From positions 60,286,114-60,350,113 of the forward strand of contig NC_081408.1 of the NCBI RefSeq assembly GCF_030272615.1: a stretch of 64,000 nt of DNA. The letters run 5' to 3'. Made by a program: the position numbers and the translations under genes. This document shows, piece after piece, positions 25,820-37,092 of this stretch; position 1 is the first letter of the stretch, and each line of letters opens with the position of its first letter. Below the pieces are notes generated by a model that had not been told where the DNA came from, did not search any database, and saw only the letters and a list, made by a program, of their open reading frames with translations. The DNA is from Cryptomeria japonica (taxonomy: Eukaryota > Streptophyta > Pinopsida > Cupressales > Cupressaceae).

Positions 25820-26191
25820 TGATTGTAACTGTTTGTTATTTTCCTTTGAAGGGATTTTCAACTATATATTTTAACCGGTTAGAAACCAATAATGTGTTGC
25901 CTATATATGCTTGGTAACTAGATAGTATCGTTGTTCATATGCCATATTTCGCTTCAGATTTTAAACAGGCTGTTGCAATGTCTATGTAATATCTAGGAGT
26001 ACAACAGTTTTTTAATTTTTAATTTAATAATAAATACAGTCAGTATTGTGAGTGTTGCATAGACATTTTGTGTATAGATATGCTATAATATTTGATTGAG
26101 AAAATTTAACAATTAATGTAGAATTTCAATTATTACTAATTAAGATTCAATTGTATACATAATGAGGATTGAGAATCAACACAATAAAAAT
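25820..26191. other. 3' flank of the TNL gene
   Basis: AT-rich sequence with an AATAAA candidate polyadenylation signal near 26028. No coding sequence was recognised, although a downstream TNL exon reached from the donor at 25786 cannot be excluded. Confidence 0.4.
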
Positions 26192-26205
26192 CATTATTCT
26201 ACTAT

Positions 26206-28053
26206 ATTTTTTTTTTGATCTGTAAGAATTTGTAGACATGGGGTCTACTCCCACATAACAACAAACCCATAACAACAAACCCCTAATAGGGGTGCATTCA
26301 ATTTGTTCCCAACTGGAAACAATTACAAAGAGTGGGCAATTTTTGGTCAAATCAAAATGATAACTGTGGCCACATACAATAACATAACCAATGCTAATCT
26401 AAATGCAAAGCGGAAATGCTTGCAACCAACCGAAAAAAAATATGCCCTCTAACACAAATGGCTGTTTCTGAATTTTTTCCCTTCATGGCCGATCTTAGTG
26501 TCATTTGAAGAGAAGATTTATTTTTCTTCCTCTCAATTTCTGTCCAATCTTGGTCAGAATGAGGAGGTGACACAGAAGATTGATCTGTTGTTCCACTTGT
26601 ATTGGTAGCTGATTTCCCCATGCCATCATTCATAGGAGTATTTAAGGGCCCGGAAGAGTCTGTAATATTGTCACGCTATCTGTAGTTGTTATTAGTCTGA
26701 GGAGATTTAGTAGCCTCTACAATTTGAGAAGAGACATCCTCAGTCAATGTTTGTAGGCTGCCCCCATTCTTCACATCTGTCTCTTGCGGGAAAGAGCTCG
26801 CAAGGCCTGAGGGGACTCAGGTTCCTTCCCATAGAATAATGATGTGGAATAACATCAGTCCACCAAGATTGGTGCTCAACTTTATTTTTGGGTCTGGAAT
26901 AGTTGTTGGCCATGTACCTGGTTGCATCGTCTGCAACAGAAGGGAAAACCTTCTTAGTCCACATGCTATACTCAACTGCGATTGACAATCTTAAAAGTGA
27001 TTTCTGCAAAGAGATCTCTTGAGATGTCCATATCCACCAAGAGGCGAGCAACTGTTGTGTGGGTGAAATTAGAAGTGTTTGTTTCTATAGCCAAAAAGTT
27101 AGCCAGAGAGTGGAAGCAATCCTCAAACCAGAATTGTAACGGAATATTTGGAAGGTGGATCCATACAGGTTTCACTGAAAAAGATTCAATAAGAGGGTTG
27201 AAATCTGGATGCCAGGATTTGAGGAGGAGCAAATTTTGCTCCTAACACCATCGTTCAGGAAGGATGGCATCCTGATCCTGTTTACAATTAAAGGACACAG
27301 TAAAAACCCTTGCACACAAGGGTAGACTTCCACAATTACTTTTGAACATAGGTTGCCATGCAACTTTGATCCATTTGTGCAGGTGCGAGAGCTTTGGCCA
27401 AAGTCGATTGAATTGTCCGATCAATCCATTGGTGATGTAAAACTGCTCTCCTTCAAAGACTTCCTTGTTTAAATTGTTAGAAAAAACTGAAGTTGGGGAT
27501 GAAGAAGCTTGTTTGAGGGGAATTTTTGAGCATGACATAAAGATCACTTGCGGATTAGAGACCATCTTGCTCTTTTTTGGCCGCGCATCTAAGCTCTAGC
27601 CTTAGTGCCTGACCCTCCTTGGGCAACGAGGTCCCTGAAGGAAGAATCTCTCACAACATTGGGCTTCTCCATACCAAATGGACTGGCAGCCGAATTATCA
27701 CTCACATTGTCTCCAGGGGGTGAAATGTTGGAACGCGCAGGATAAGAGATTTGCTGCTCAGAGCCGCAATCCAAGCTTCTGTGACCAGGGGAAAAAATGC
27801 CTGTATCATTGGGGAAATCCTCGCTGCATCCATGGAGGCTAGGATCAACATTTAGGGCACCATCACTGCGGTTGTTGGAGGGGCAAATAGTGATAGAGCG
27901 AACATGAGCGACGCTTAGGGCATCAATGCCTTTGGCCCAATGCACCCCATCCCTACACATGCACCTAGGAGCCACAGAGGATCGAGCACATGGAAGGATT
28001 GGAGCGAAGTCGCAGGCAGAGGCATTCTGTAGCGAGGAAAAGCAAAAATGGCC
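26206..28053 (-). mobile_element. ORF1-only LINE-type retroposon, older copy
   Basis: The element reads on the minus strand and is about 1.85 kb long. It ends in an A-tract (T-run at 26207-26216 on the plus strand, preceded in element sense by GATC). The flanks CATTATTCTACTAT (26192-26205) and CATTATTCTAGTAT (28054-28067) match at 13 of 14 positions and are read as the target-site duplication. Inside is only an ORF1-type protein (DUF4283, degraded knuckle, C-terminal TEIERKKNKSS). No reverse transcriptase lies between the ORF1 end and the A-tract, about 200-300 bases. It is inserted about 370 bases past the TNL stop, in opposite orientation. It could alternatively be a retrocopy of a host DUF4283 gene. 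Confidence 0.7.
26394..28053 (-). pseudogene. Broken LINE ORF1 (DUF4283) of the older retroposon
   Basis: Landmarks in order on the minus strand are NGLIGQFNRLWPKLSHLHKW (27450-27380), PVWIHLPNIPLQFWF (about 27180-27135), a TTVARLLVDMDISRD stretch (about 27070-27020), a CCRRCNQ remnant of the zinc knuckle, HQSWW (about 26870) and DWTEIERKKNKSS near 26540-26500. These parallel the intact-order copy at 33615-35048. Several stops (for example near 27240) and at least two frame changes interrupt it. LINE ORF1 proteins bind RNA in the retrotransposition particle; this one cannot be made. Confidence 0.7.
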
Positions 28054-28067
28054 CATTATTCTAGTAT

Positions 28068-28560
28068 TTTTTAATAATCATTTTATATCACGTTTAATTA
28101 TAACTATCGTGTTTAATAAACAATTTATATCATTAAAAAATATTTTTCACTATTATAATCTATTTGATCAATTTTAATATTAAAGTAATTAACTAAATTT
28201 AAAAATAAATTGTTGTAATGAGATTATACACATCACTTAGTAAATCACATAGATTTGTATATATATACGTTTATAATTAATTATATTATTTTATTTAATT
28301 AAACTTTTGAATAATAAAAAAGGTTAAAACAAACTTATATTGATCACTTAGTAAATTGCATAGATTTGTATATATACACGTTTATAATTAATTACATTAT
28401 TTTATTTAATTAAACTTTTCAATAATAAAAAAGGTTAAAACAAACTTATATTGATCATATTATGTTAAATTATAAAATATATAAAATTCAACTAAAAAAC
28501 ATATAAAGATAATTACAATAATAGTAAAGTCTTTTTTCTAATTGAATAAATATTTTCTAT
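28068..28560. repeat. AT-rich DNA with a 110-bp tandem duplication
   Basis: A block starting ATCACTTAGTAAAT and containing ACGTTTATAATTAATTA and AAAAAGGTTAAAACAAAC is found at 28232-28341 and again at 28342-28451, with few differences, so the duplication is fairly recent. Nothing else is recognisable in this interval. Confidence 0.9.
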
Positions 28561-29929
28561 TTAAAAATATTTAAGTGGCTATTCTAGCCGAATAGAAGAG
28601 TGGGAGCTTGAGAAATAAAAAGGATTGTTGCACAGAAAGACTATCATAATAACCATAAGACAACTTAGTAACATTAACATCGATTATACCCGAGACTATA
28701 ATATTGATGACTAATCAATGACTAGTTTTGATCAAGGTATCAATAAGCGAATAAGGATGACAATGATATATTTAAAGAAACATCCGATTTCATCAAGTAT
28801 CGCCACCTAATGATATAAATTGATTAAATTATGAGCAGCGATCATAAAAACATGTGTTGTAAGGGTAATTGACACCACTTCACTATATTGTAAAGAATAA
28901 ATATGATTATACGTGTCAAGGTTGCGGTCTATTAAGGAGGACGTCGAATTACCTGGTGAAGAGGAAATATTAATATGGACGATTTGATATCTTCTGCTAC
29001 GAATGTCCGTTTACAAGCACCGAGATATTAAGAGTTAAGTATTGGACTTTGGGACAGCTCGATCTTCAATCGATATTAAAATGTCGATAAAACATGATGT
29101 CCATTGTTGTAAATATGGACGCAAGTAGAAGCTTGGTGCCAATATCGTGAAAGGCAAATCAATGTTATATTGCATTTCGAAATCAAAATAATAATTCCAG
29201 AAAGCTTGTATTCAGATTATCGGATCCGTTCGGTAGAGTGGACTGTCTTTGTGAGACAGTTTCCCTACACTTGGACGGGATAGTATAGAAAGCATACTTA
29301 ACTAAATACAAATGAAACTATTGAGCATCGATTAGTCTTTAGGAGATGATTAGGACAAATAACAAACACACATGAAGAGATGTGATTAAGGAAAGTTTAG
29401 ACTATTCACAATCGAAGGATGCAACCATTCAACTCTACAAGGTATTTAATCTCACTCCAAGAGGGGCATGGAAGGACATCTTTTTCTTTATACAGCGAAT
29501 CACAGATCTAGAAGAGTGGACTTTGGGCTCTTAACGTTTGCATCAGGAACGATACCTACAATAGTGACAACATCCCCTCAGTTGCAAGCATACAAATCTC
29601 CATCAAGTGCAACAACATAACATTAAGGGTGATATTAACAATTGAACCCACATACTTCATAAATAAATCAAACATCACAACAATCAGGAGGAAATTATAT
29701 TATTTATTTAACCTAGTGGATCTGCTATGTAAGAACTAATGCTGGTGGCATTATCGGTGGCAAGCAATAATAGTACAAAGCATAGAAAACACCAAGGGAT
29801 TGAAAATATTGAAGTTATATCTTAGAAACATACAAACATTTGATAGAGTAAGAAGAAGAATCTAAGAAATTGACCTACTTTCCAAGTAAGTCAATAAGGG
29901 GACATTACAAGGCACCAAAACTGGCACAA
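28561..29929. other. Unassigned, possibly LTR-derived DNA
   Basis: There is no open frame of note. The composition changes from extremely AT-rich to mixed at about 28575 (GGCTATTCTAGCCGAATAG). The style resembles plant LTR or untranslated retrotransposon sequence, but I found no paired ends. Confidence 0.3.
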
Positions 29930-30439
29930 CACACTTGAGTTGCTTCATTGCAATAGTCTATCAATCAGAGCACATTTGACATTTAACCATGAACTTCAAA
30001 ACATAACATATTTGACATCCAAACATCAACTTCAAATCATCACTTATTTAACATCCAGCCTTGAACTCCAGATAAACACATTTGATCAATACATTTGACA
30101 TCCAACCATGAAGATTCAAGCATGCAAATATAGGTTAAACACACTAATACCACAATTGCAAACTCTTCAATTCAACTCTTCATTAGGAACAACACAGTGT
30201 CACCACAATTGCAACAATCTCCCTGTTTGAACTCTTCATTAGTAACAACACACCATCACTACAACTATAATAATCTCCCCCTTTGTCATACAAGTGCATC
30301 ATGAGTTAACATCAATGACAACACCCTGTTACCATATCTACAACAATCTCCCCCATTGTCATTGATGGCAACACTTGTTGAATGTTACATATACTCTCCC
30401 CCATCGATGTTACATACACTTATTGAAACATGAGATCCT
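29930..30439 (-). repeat. Copia 3' non-coding region with short degenerate repeats
   Basis: An ACATTTGACATCCAACCATGAA-like motif recurs about five times between 29955 and 30110. AACTCTTCATTAG-AACAACAC and ACAATCTCCCCC-type motifs recur at 30180-30420. CTCCCCCATTGTCATTGATG resembles the non-coding segment found beside pol in some plant copia elements. It directly abuts the copia coding relic on its 3' side. Confidence 0.45.
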
Positions 30440-31140
30440 TCTACTTCCCAAGAAGGCTTGTGCTTCTCCTAAAATCAATACTACCAACCCAATCAACATC
30501 ACTATAAGCACTTAAGTGAAGGTCATTACTCTTTTTATACCATAGTCCATGGTTCAAAGTGTTTTTCAAATATCTAAAGATTCTTTTGACACCTTCACAT
30601 GGGTTTCTTTTGGATTAGCTTGAAATCTTGCAACCAAACTTACTGCATGCACAATGTCAGGTCTGGATGTAGTAAGGTACAATAGGCCCCCAATCATAGA
30701 TCTATACAAAGTTTAATTAGCTTGAGGTGACTCATCACCTTTGCTCAAATGACAACCCATTGCCATAAGCGTACTCACTGGTTTGCAATCTTCCATACCA
30801 AACTTCTTCAGCATCTCCTTAACATATTTAGCTTGAGAGATAAAGATGCCCTCATTTAACTGAGAAATTTGAAGTACAAGAAATAATGATAACTTACCTA
30901 AAATAGACATCTCAAATTTCTTTAGCATTTCTTCAACAAATTTCTTACACTAATTATACAACAACAATTATAATTCTTTCATCCTTAAGTTTTATATAGA
31001 GATTGTTATCTACGATATCTTTCTTGAATCCCTGTTGGTGTAAGTACTTGTCTAGTTTTGCATACCAAGCCCTAGGAGCTTGTTTGAGTCCATATAATGC
31101 TTTCTTAAGTTTGCATACCATGTTTGGGTCTTCGGTTAGT
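30440..31140 (-). pseudogene. Copia reverse transcriptase/RNase H relic
   Basis: On the minus strand, from 31140 downwards, copia pol landmarks appear in order: KLKKALYGLKQAPRAWYAKL (about 31120-31060), GFKKDIVDNNLYIK, FISQAKYVKEMLKKFGMEDC (about 30850-30790), then YRSMIGGLLYLTTSRPDIVHAV (about 30700-30640). These are from the C-terminal half of reverse transcriptase and the linker to RNase H. A segment with the YVDD box is missing or scrambled (30900-30960), and several stops are present. The element is dead and truncated on both sides. Confidence 0.85.
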
Positions 31141-32889
31141 CGATATCTAACTATGTTGAGGAGGAATTACAATTAACTCTTTTCAATGACTGAAGAGCAA
31201 GTGACGACATTGCACTACCAATATTGAACTTGAATCTAGAAATGACATTACTACGAACTCCTTTGATAAGGCCATCATGATATATTGACACAATCACTTG
31301 TACAACCATTTCAAGAGCTATAGCTAGTTGTACTAAAATGATTTCTTTAAGCCACCCAATCTATAGAAACTAATTTTATCCACTATAATATGAGGTTAGG
31401 TATTATTGGTTGAGAACTCTAGAAATAGACCTTTTTCAAGAAAATGGTCTAGCTTGAGAATGGGAAAGCATTGGGAGACTTGTTAGAGACCCATTCGAAA
31501 TAAGCAACCAAGAAGAGAAAGCATCAATGGAAGTCCAAGGCATTTAATCAATTTCTTTAGATAGGATGGATGAACTCCACATTACAATTAAGGAGAGCAT
31601 TCATGACCCCTCTAATGTAATGCATTGGTCTATCTTAAAGAGACATTGCATGTTCTTCCTTAGGGGCTAGAAGCATTGGTGTCTAATCTATAGCATTGGA
31701 AAAGTGGAACCCAAAGTTATCATTTATTCAATGTGAGATATCCCAAAAAACCAATGATGAAATGCCATAGGAATCTTCATGGTTGGAGGATAGGGCATGC
31801 CCACTTGGTAACATAATTAATACATGGGCATCTTATAAGGGACTAGAAAGAATGTATTGAAACATTTGCTTGATAAGGGATACCCAACCTAGACCTTTTG
31901 ATAAAATATGAAATAACCATTGCATATTCAAAGTTCACTTAGTCTTTCAAAATTCATTCTTAATTAAATGAATGGAAGGCCATTACCTAATATTATAAAG
32001 TATTGATTGACGTTTACTTTATATAAGTAGTTGTGGTTCAATTATGGTGAGCAAGCTCATTGTAAAGCCGATACTTGAATGTGGGGCATGCAATGCTCTA
32101 ATATATGTAAACCTTCATTATTATCCCCTTATACTATGTACTAGAATAAGGCCTTGATCATAGTGAAGTCTAGACCACCTACTTGATTTTCCTATTTGTG
32201 GGTTACCTAGTAACTTATGTTCAAGCTTCGAGCATCCCCCTCGCTTTAGGATTGTCCTTGAAAAGTTGGTTTCCAAAAAATGTGGGTCACATTGGTCACC
32301 TATCACATTGAGAAAACCATTGGATTGAAACTAGCAAGCTAATCCACTAGATTTGGTATAACAATTCTTAATCTAATTGACACATGATAGCTTAGCTCCA
32401 AAGACTTTTAGAGGGGAGGTTGCCATAGAGATATCCCTCCTTAGTTGGCATACAACCATACAAAGGGATTCAAGTTCACCCTATGTCTATAATATTATTA
32501 GAGAGTCGAACCCCAACTTGTAATGTGAGAATTTGATACTCCACCTCAAAGGGGCAATTGTCTAATCTACTTAGTCTTGCTTTTCCAAAATCTACATTTT
32601 GAGAAAGTTGATTGTGCTTAGTTATAGAATTATTTAGCTCACCATGTGCAAATTTTTTTCTTAAGATCCTTGAGTCGCAATACACCCTTTATAAAGGGAG
32701 TGCTTTATAGTTTGAGGTAATTCTCTCGCCTTTCCCTTATCCATCACTTCCAAACTTCTCCCTCACATTGAAAGGAAAGAGAGAGTTTTATAGGATGATC
32801 AATTTCCTCCCTTTGAACAATGGTGAAAAGAGAATTCTTCCTTTTAGAAACATGCACTAACGCAAGGGAGATTCTCCCTCACAAACACC
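31141..32889. other. Unassigned DNA beside the copia relic
   Basis: No known domain was recognised on either strand. The minus-strand frames at 32121-32306 and 32476-32685 are short and show no similarity. The section probably belongs to the dispersed repeat that carries the nested elements to its right. Confidence 0.3.
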
Positions 32890-33025
32890 CACATTAGGAG
32901 TCAACTATGACATCCACTCAACTCACTAGGACCCAAAAATAGAGAAAGCAAACCCACTCATTCTTGGGTGCCCATTTTGAATGTTTATCATTAAAGGAAA
33001 GAATATGTTAGTAATGGCAAGTTGT
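32890..33025. repeat. Outer dispersed repeat, left part (host of the nest)
   Basis: This segment (TCAACTATGACATCCACTCA through AATGGCAAGTTGT) matches 41860-41995. In the second copy the sequence continues directly into TAACTCC-AGAATCCA-GCCAAGAA, which here is found only after the nested insertions, at 39548 onward. The copy at 41860 therefore represents the uninterrupted site. Confidence 0.8.
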
Positions 33026-33458
33026 TGAAATAATAATTGATTGTTCAATAATTACAAAAGAAGAGAAAATCTCCTTAAATAGAGAGGATCTTTTTATAAT
33101 GGAAATGATCAAAAGAAGGGAAACACAAAAGACAAAAAGGAAACTCCTAAAACTAGCTAAAGGCGGAAGACATAAAAGGAAGTTTCTAAATATTAACTAA
33201 ATGACTTAGATGACCATTATATCAATATTACAATTATTTTAATAGCCTCATGGTCACCTACTAAATACCCTACAAAAGATTTGACATAATTTGTAAGTCT
33301 TTTGGCCACAAATGCATAGACGGTTGCCCCCTTATCCTCATAACACTCCGTGACATGAGCTTGCTGTTGAGACCCTCCCTGGTTTGGTAAAACTTTTGGA
33401 TATGATCAAGTTTACCACAATCCTTCCAACATTGTGTTGGGTAACAAAGCTACCTCTC

Positions 33459-35278
33459 CATAGCTAAAAAAATGCGTTGTGATGTCGCCTGTTGTTGCCC
33501 TAAGGCCGACTGTTGCTGCCGTCTAGCCTCCTGTTCGACCGGTTGCTGCTGCCGTCCAGCCTCCTCTTCGCCTAACTGCTGCATCCCTTGGCGAGGCTAC
33601 TGTGTGTGCTGTGAATGGGGGCTCTACGGAGGTTTCTGTCCGTGCCTTGGCAGGGTCCGACAGTTTCTTCACCTCTCGCTTTGGTTGCTCGACTTCAGTC
33701 TTCCGTGCGGGCCTTACCTTCTTCGGGGGTGAGTGCTGGGTTTGCTCCGCCCCTTGGGGGTACCCTTGCTGGTGTGAAGCTGAAGGTTGCTCCTATGGTT
33801 GATCCTTGCAGGCCCAAGATCGATCATGTACCTATTGCTAATACGGAGCATGGTGATTCGGTGCATCCAGCGCCCTCTGCTACAGATTGGGGTGCCCGTG
33901 GCTTGGGGCCTGTGGCTGTAACCGTGTGCAAACCCTTGGCTTTCAGGATGTCTGCTGATACTAAAAAGGAGATCATCCACAACTCCTCTGTGTTTGAATC
34001 TCATGGTTTGATTTGCAGGTTTCGGGGCTTTTGGCCAAGCCTTCGTTAGTTGCACACTTGGATTTCCCAAAGCTGGGAACCGATCTTAAAGGGTTCAGTT
34101 AACATTTTTCCTTCAGTCAAGGGTTTTTTCATTGCTAAATTTGAACATGCAGAGGATAGATCGAAAATTTTATGTATTAATCCTTTCAGCTGGGAGGACA
34201 AATTTGTTTTGATGGTTAAACCCTGGTTCTTTGGTTTTAACCCATCTACTGATTCATTTAATGAGATTCCTATCTGGGTTAGGCTCCCTAACCTTCCCCT
34301 TCATCTATGGACAGACTCTTTGCTAGAGGAAGTGGGGGAGGCTTTAGGCGAATTCCTAATGATTGATAAGGATTCTTACCAAATTTATCATTCTACTTAT
34401 GCTCGAATTTTGGTTTACATTGATGTTTCTAAAGGGCTTCCAGCTGAGATAGAGATTGAATCTTCCTTGGGATCTTGGGTCCAGCTGCTCGACTTTGAGG
34501 GTATCCCCTTTAGATGTCGAAAGTGCTTCCAAACTGGACATGTTGCCGCATGGTGTGAAACAGATAAAAAGAAAAAAAGATCTGCTTCTTGGTGGAAGGG
34601 TGCCTCCTCTGAACACTATTTTGTTAAAAAGAAAAGCTTCTCCCAGGTGGTTGCACAGGCTCCTCAGGCCGATGGTATTGCGCCTCTGGCTGCTGCCTCT
34701 GTTTCTGGTGTAGCTTTGCCTCAGGAGTGTGTGGATGCTTGCGGTGGCATCCCGATTGATTGTTTGAAGAATGCTGGATCTTCTTCTTTGGTGGATGACC
34801 ATCCCGCTTCCCAGATTGCTGTTGGATCTTTGTCTGATTCTTCAATTTCTGCTGTCCTTGCCTCTCCATATGCTAGCTATGTTCCTTCTGGTGATGGGAG
34901 GTCCTCTATTCTGGACCCTTCCTCTTGGCAAAAGGCTGCTGCTAGGGTTGAGGAGGGATGGATTACTATTAAAAGTAAAAAATCTAAATCGTCCCAGTCC
35001 TCTTTTGATATGACCCTTCAATCCCACAAGGGTAGGTCAAATTCTTGATTTGTTTTGGTTGGGTTGGGGCTGTTGGTCTTTTGCAGCCCGTTGGTTTTTG
35101 TTGGGGGTCCTTCTTGTGTTGTACCCCATCTTTTGTTTGGCTGTGCCGAGTCTCTTTTGTGTTCTGATTCTTTGAGTGGACTTTCAAGCTTATCTTTCGG
35201 TTCGGGTTGCAGGTCCTTCCAAAACCTGTCTTGTATAGGGTTTCAGGTCCCTTCCAAACTTGTTTTCCTTAATCAAAA
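33459..35278 (+). mobile_element. ORF1-only LINE-type retroposon, younger copy
   Basis: A 1.82 kb insertion flanked by a perfect 16-base duplication AACAAAGCTACCTCTC at 33443-33458 and 35279-35294. Its 3' end is TTAATCAAAAAA, a usual form for plant LINE tails. It contains one long ORF1-type frame and only 230 bases between the ORF1 stop and the A-tract, so ORF2 (endonuclease and reverse transcriptase) is absent. It sits inside the internal region of the TRIM-like element. Normal LINE truncation removes the 5' side, so a copy holding ORF1 and the 3' tail is unusual. Mammalian HAL1 half-LINEs are the closest known parallel. Confidence 0.85.
33615..35048 (+). pseudogene. LINE-type ORF1 (DUF4283 plus CCHC knuckle) with one stop
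   Basis: A single frame of 477 codons is broken only by TAG at 34047-34049. The N-terminal third is Pro/Ala/Ser-rich. DUF4283 spans about 33960-34480, with SHGLICRFRGFWPSLR before the stop, then FSWEDKFVLMVKPWFFGFNP, IWVRLPNLPLHLW and STYARILVYIDVSKGLP. The zinc knuckle CRKCFQTGHVAAWC (CX2CX4HX4C) is complete at 34515-34556. It is followed by SASWWKG and a basic C-terminus (GWITIKSKKSKSS). ORF1 proteins of plant L1-like LINEs bind RNA. The GC content is higher than in the flanking DNA. The start at 33615 is the first ATG in frame. Confidence 0.8.
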
Positions 35279-35294
35279 AACAAAGCTACCTCTC

Positions 35295-36065
35295 TTGCAA
35301 TTCAGAGATATGAAAATTGAGATCAATTACTCAAGAACTTCATAGTTCTGAAAGAACATGATTTTGCCAAAATTGTCAAAAGAAGCAACACTCGCTCTTT
35401 TGTAAACAAATTATCAAAAAAATTTGCAAAAGAACAACGTTCACCCTAGAAACCCTAAGCGCGACCCAAAAACAAGTTGCAAGAAACCACAATTTTGTGG
35501 AAAAAAACGTCAAACACTTGATACGATGCTAAAATCACACACGATTTTGTGAAAAACTTGGCAAAAGGCTTCATTTTGTAAAAAAGGTAAAACCCCATGA
35601 CCACGATTTTATGTAAAAAATCATGGAAAACCCTCAATTTTTATGGAAAAAATCAAGCAAAACCTTTCCATGATTTTTTGTGGAAAAAAATTTAGAAAAC
35701 CCAAAAAACATCAACACCCTTCATGATTTTTTGTGATTTTTTTTTCGAAAACTCTCAAATAGAGAAAGAACCCATGAACAGAAAGACGACCAAAAGCAAT
35801 TAAAAAACACCTTTGGAAATCTTCAATAAAACCCTTGATTTTTTTCTTAGAAAAAAATTGATCAAAAAACCCTTCTAAAAATTTCTCACAAAAAATTCAA
35901 TTTAAGACCATGATTTTATTTAAAAGTCAAAATTTCTGACTTTTTTTTTGGAAACAACACCATGATTTTATCATAAAAATCTTCTAGAAATAAATTCTAG
36001 GTTAATACCCATGATTTAATTATTATTATTATTTTGTCAAAAACACTTAACCCACTTTGATATCA
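35295..36065. repeat. Internal region of the TRIM-like element with degenerate repeats
   Basis: Motifs of the type CATGATTTTNTGTGGAAAAAA and AAAACCC recur every 40-60 bases between 35480 and 36010, often forming small inverted repeats (CATGATTT with AAATCATG). There is no coding potential. It joins directly to the degenerate primer-binding-site-like sequence beside LTR two. Confidence 0.6.
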
Positions 36066-36174
36066 TGAAATTATAATTGATTATTTGATAATTAGAAAAT
36101 GAGACAACTCTTTAAATAGAGATTACAAGAGGATCTTTCCATAACGGGAACGATCAAGAATAGAAACACGAAAG
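36066..36174 (-). mobile_element. First part of the interrupted TRIM-like LTR
   Basis: This is homologous to the first half of 33026-33244. It is cut after GAAAG (36170-36174) by the 3.25 kb LTR retrotransposon and resumes at 39432. Confidence 0.8.
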
Positions 36175-36525
36175 TGTAGTGTCATAAAATTGCGACCCCT
36201 GCAATTTTAACCACATTTGGGGTCCTCGCCTTGGCGACGACATCTCCTTCCCTAATCGGGACCTATTTCTGCAGTTCCAATCCTTCACTTCCTCCTTCAT
36301 ATCTTGTGTTTGCTTTAGACCTTGTCCAGGCCCCAAAATAGGGTAGGACAGGGGTGTGGTGCCCCTGTCTCCCCTAGGACAGTGGCGTGGCGTGGCGCCC
36401 CTGTCCCCACCCCTTAGGGTGGTCCTTTGTTCGGTCTACCCGATCTCCTATGCATTTCTTGTCTTCAGAGTTTGTTATTCCTCTTTGTCGACCTTTGGTG
36501 GTTGAAAATTAATCCTTGAGGCATG

Positions 36526-36534
36526 TATAAAAAG
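36526..36534 (+). promoter_or_regulatory. TATA box in the left LTR
   Basis: TATAAAAAG within GCATGTATAAAAAGGAATTC. The equivalent site in the right LTR reads TACAAAAAG. If used, transcription would begin near 36560 and the hairpin at 36863 would lie in the transcribed leader. Confidence 0.55.
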
Positions 36535-36862
36535 GAATTCAATACCCTCATTCATGAACGGATGATAGATGATAAGAGATAGAGAGCATAAGGAGAAGAG
36601 ACAAGATTTCAAGGTCATTATCAAGCATTCAAGCATTCAAGTCTTCTTCATTCATCCATTGGAGCAACATTACAACATTCATTTGCAAGCATGTGTGTGT
36701 TAGGGTTTTGTCATGTTACACGCCATTTCATATCACATTTGTGGTTACATTCAAAAAGAGAAGCAATCATCATCAACAAGTTGCAGATCTACAAGGTATA
36801 CATTTCCATTGTTTACATTCAAGCATTTGCAATTACTTTCTTTCAAGGTTGATTCCTCAATC

Positions 36863-36885
36863 GGGGTTTGACTGAGGCAAACCCC
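36863..36885 (+). other. Conserved LTR hairpin, left LTR copy
   Basis: GGGGTTTG (36863-36870), a seven-base loop ACTGAGG and CAAACCCC (36878-36885) form a perfect 8-bp stem. The same element is at 38914, 54480 and 60758. Confidence 0.8.
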
Positions 36886-37092
36886 TATCCACAACCCCCC
36901 TTTCTTCTCTTTTCTGTGTGTAGGTTGTAGGTGCAATCCACTCAGAATTCACATCCTTGTTTCCCTCAGATTTGGATCTAGTGGATTCAACCCCTATTTT
37001 GAATGTAAAGTCCTCCAAGTGAAAATCATCATAGTGGCTTCCTTTCTCTCTCCTAGGTGCGGAGTCCCTAGGATCCAATTTTCCACTTTAGA

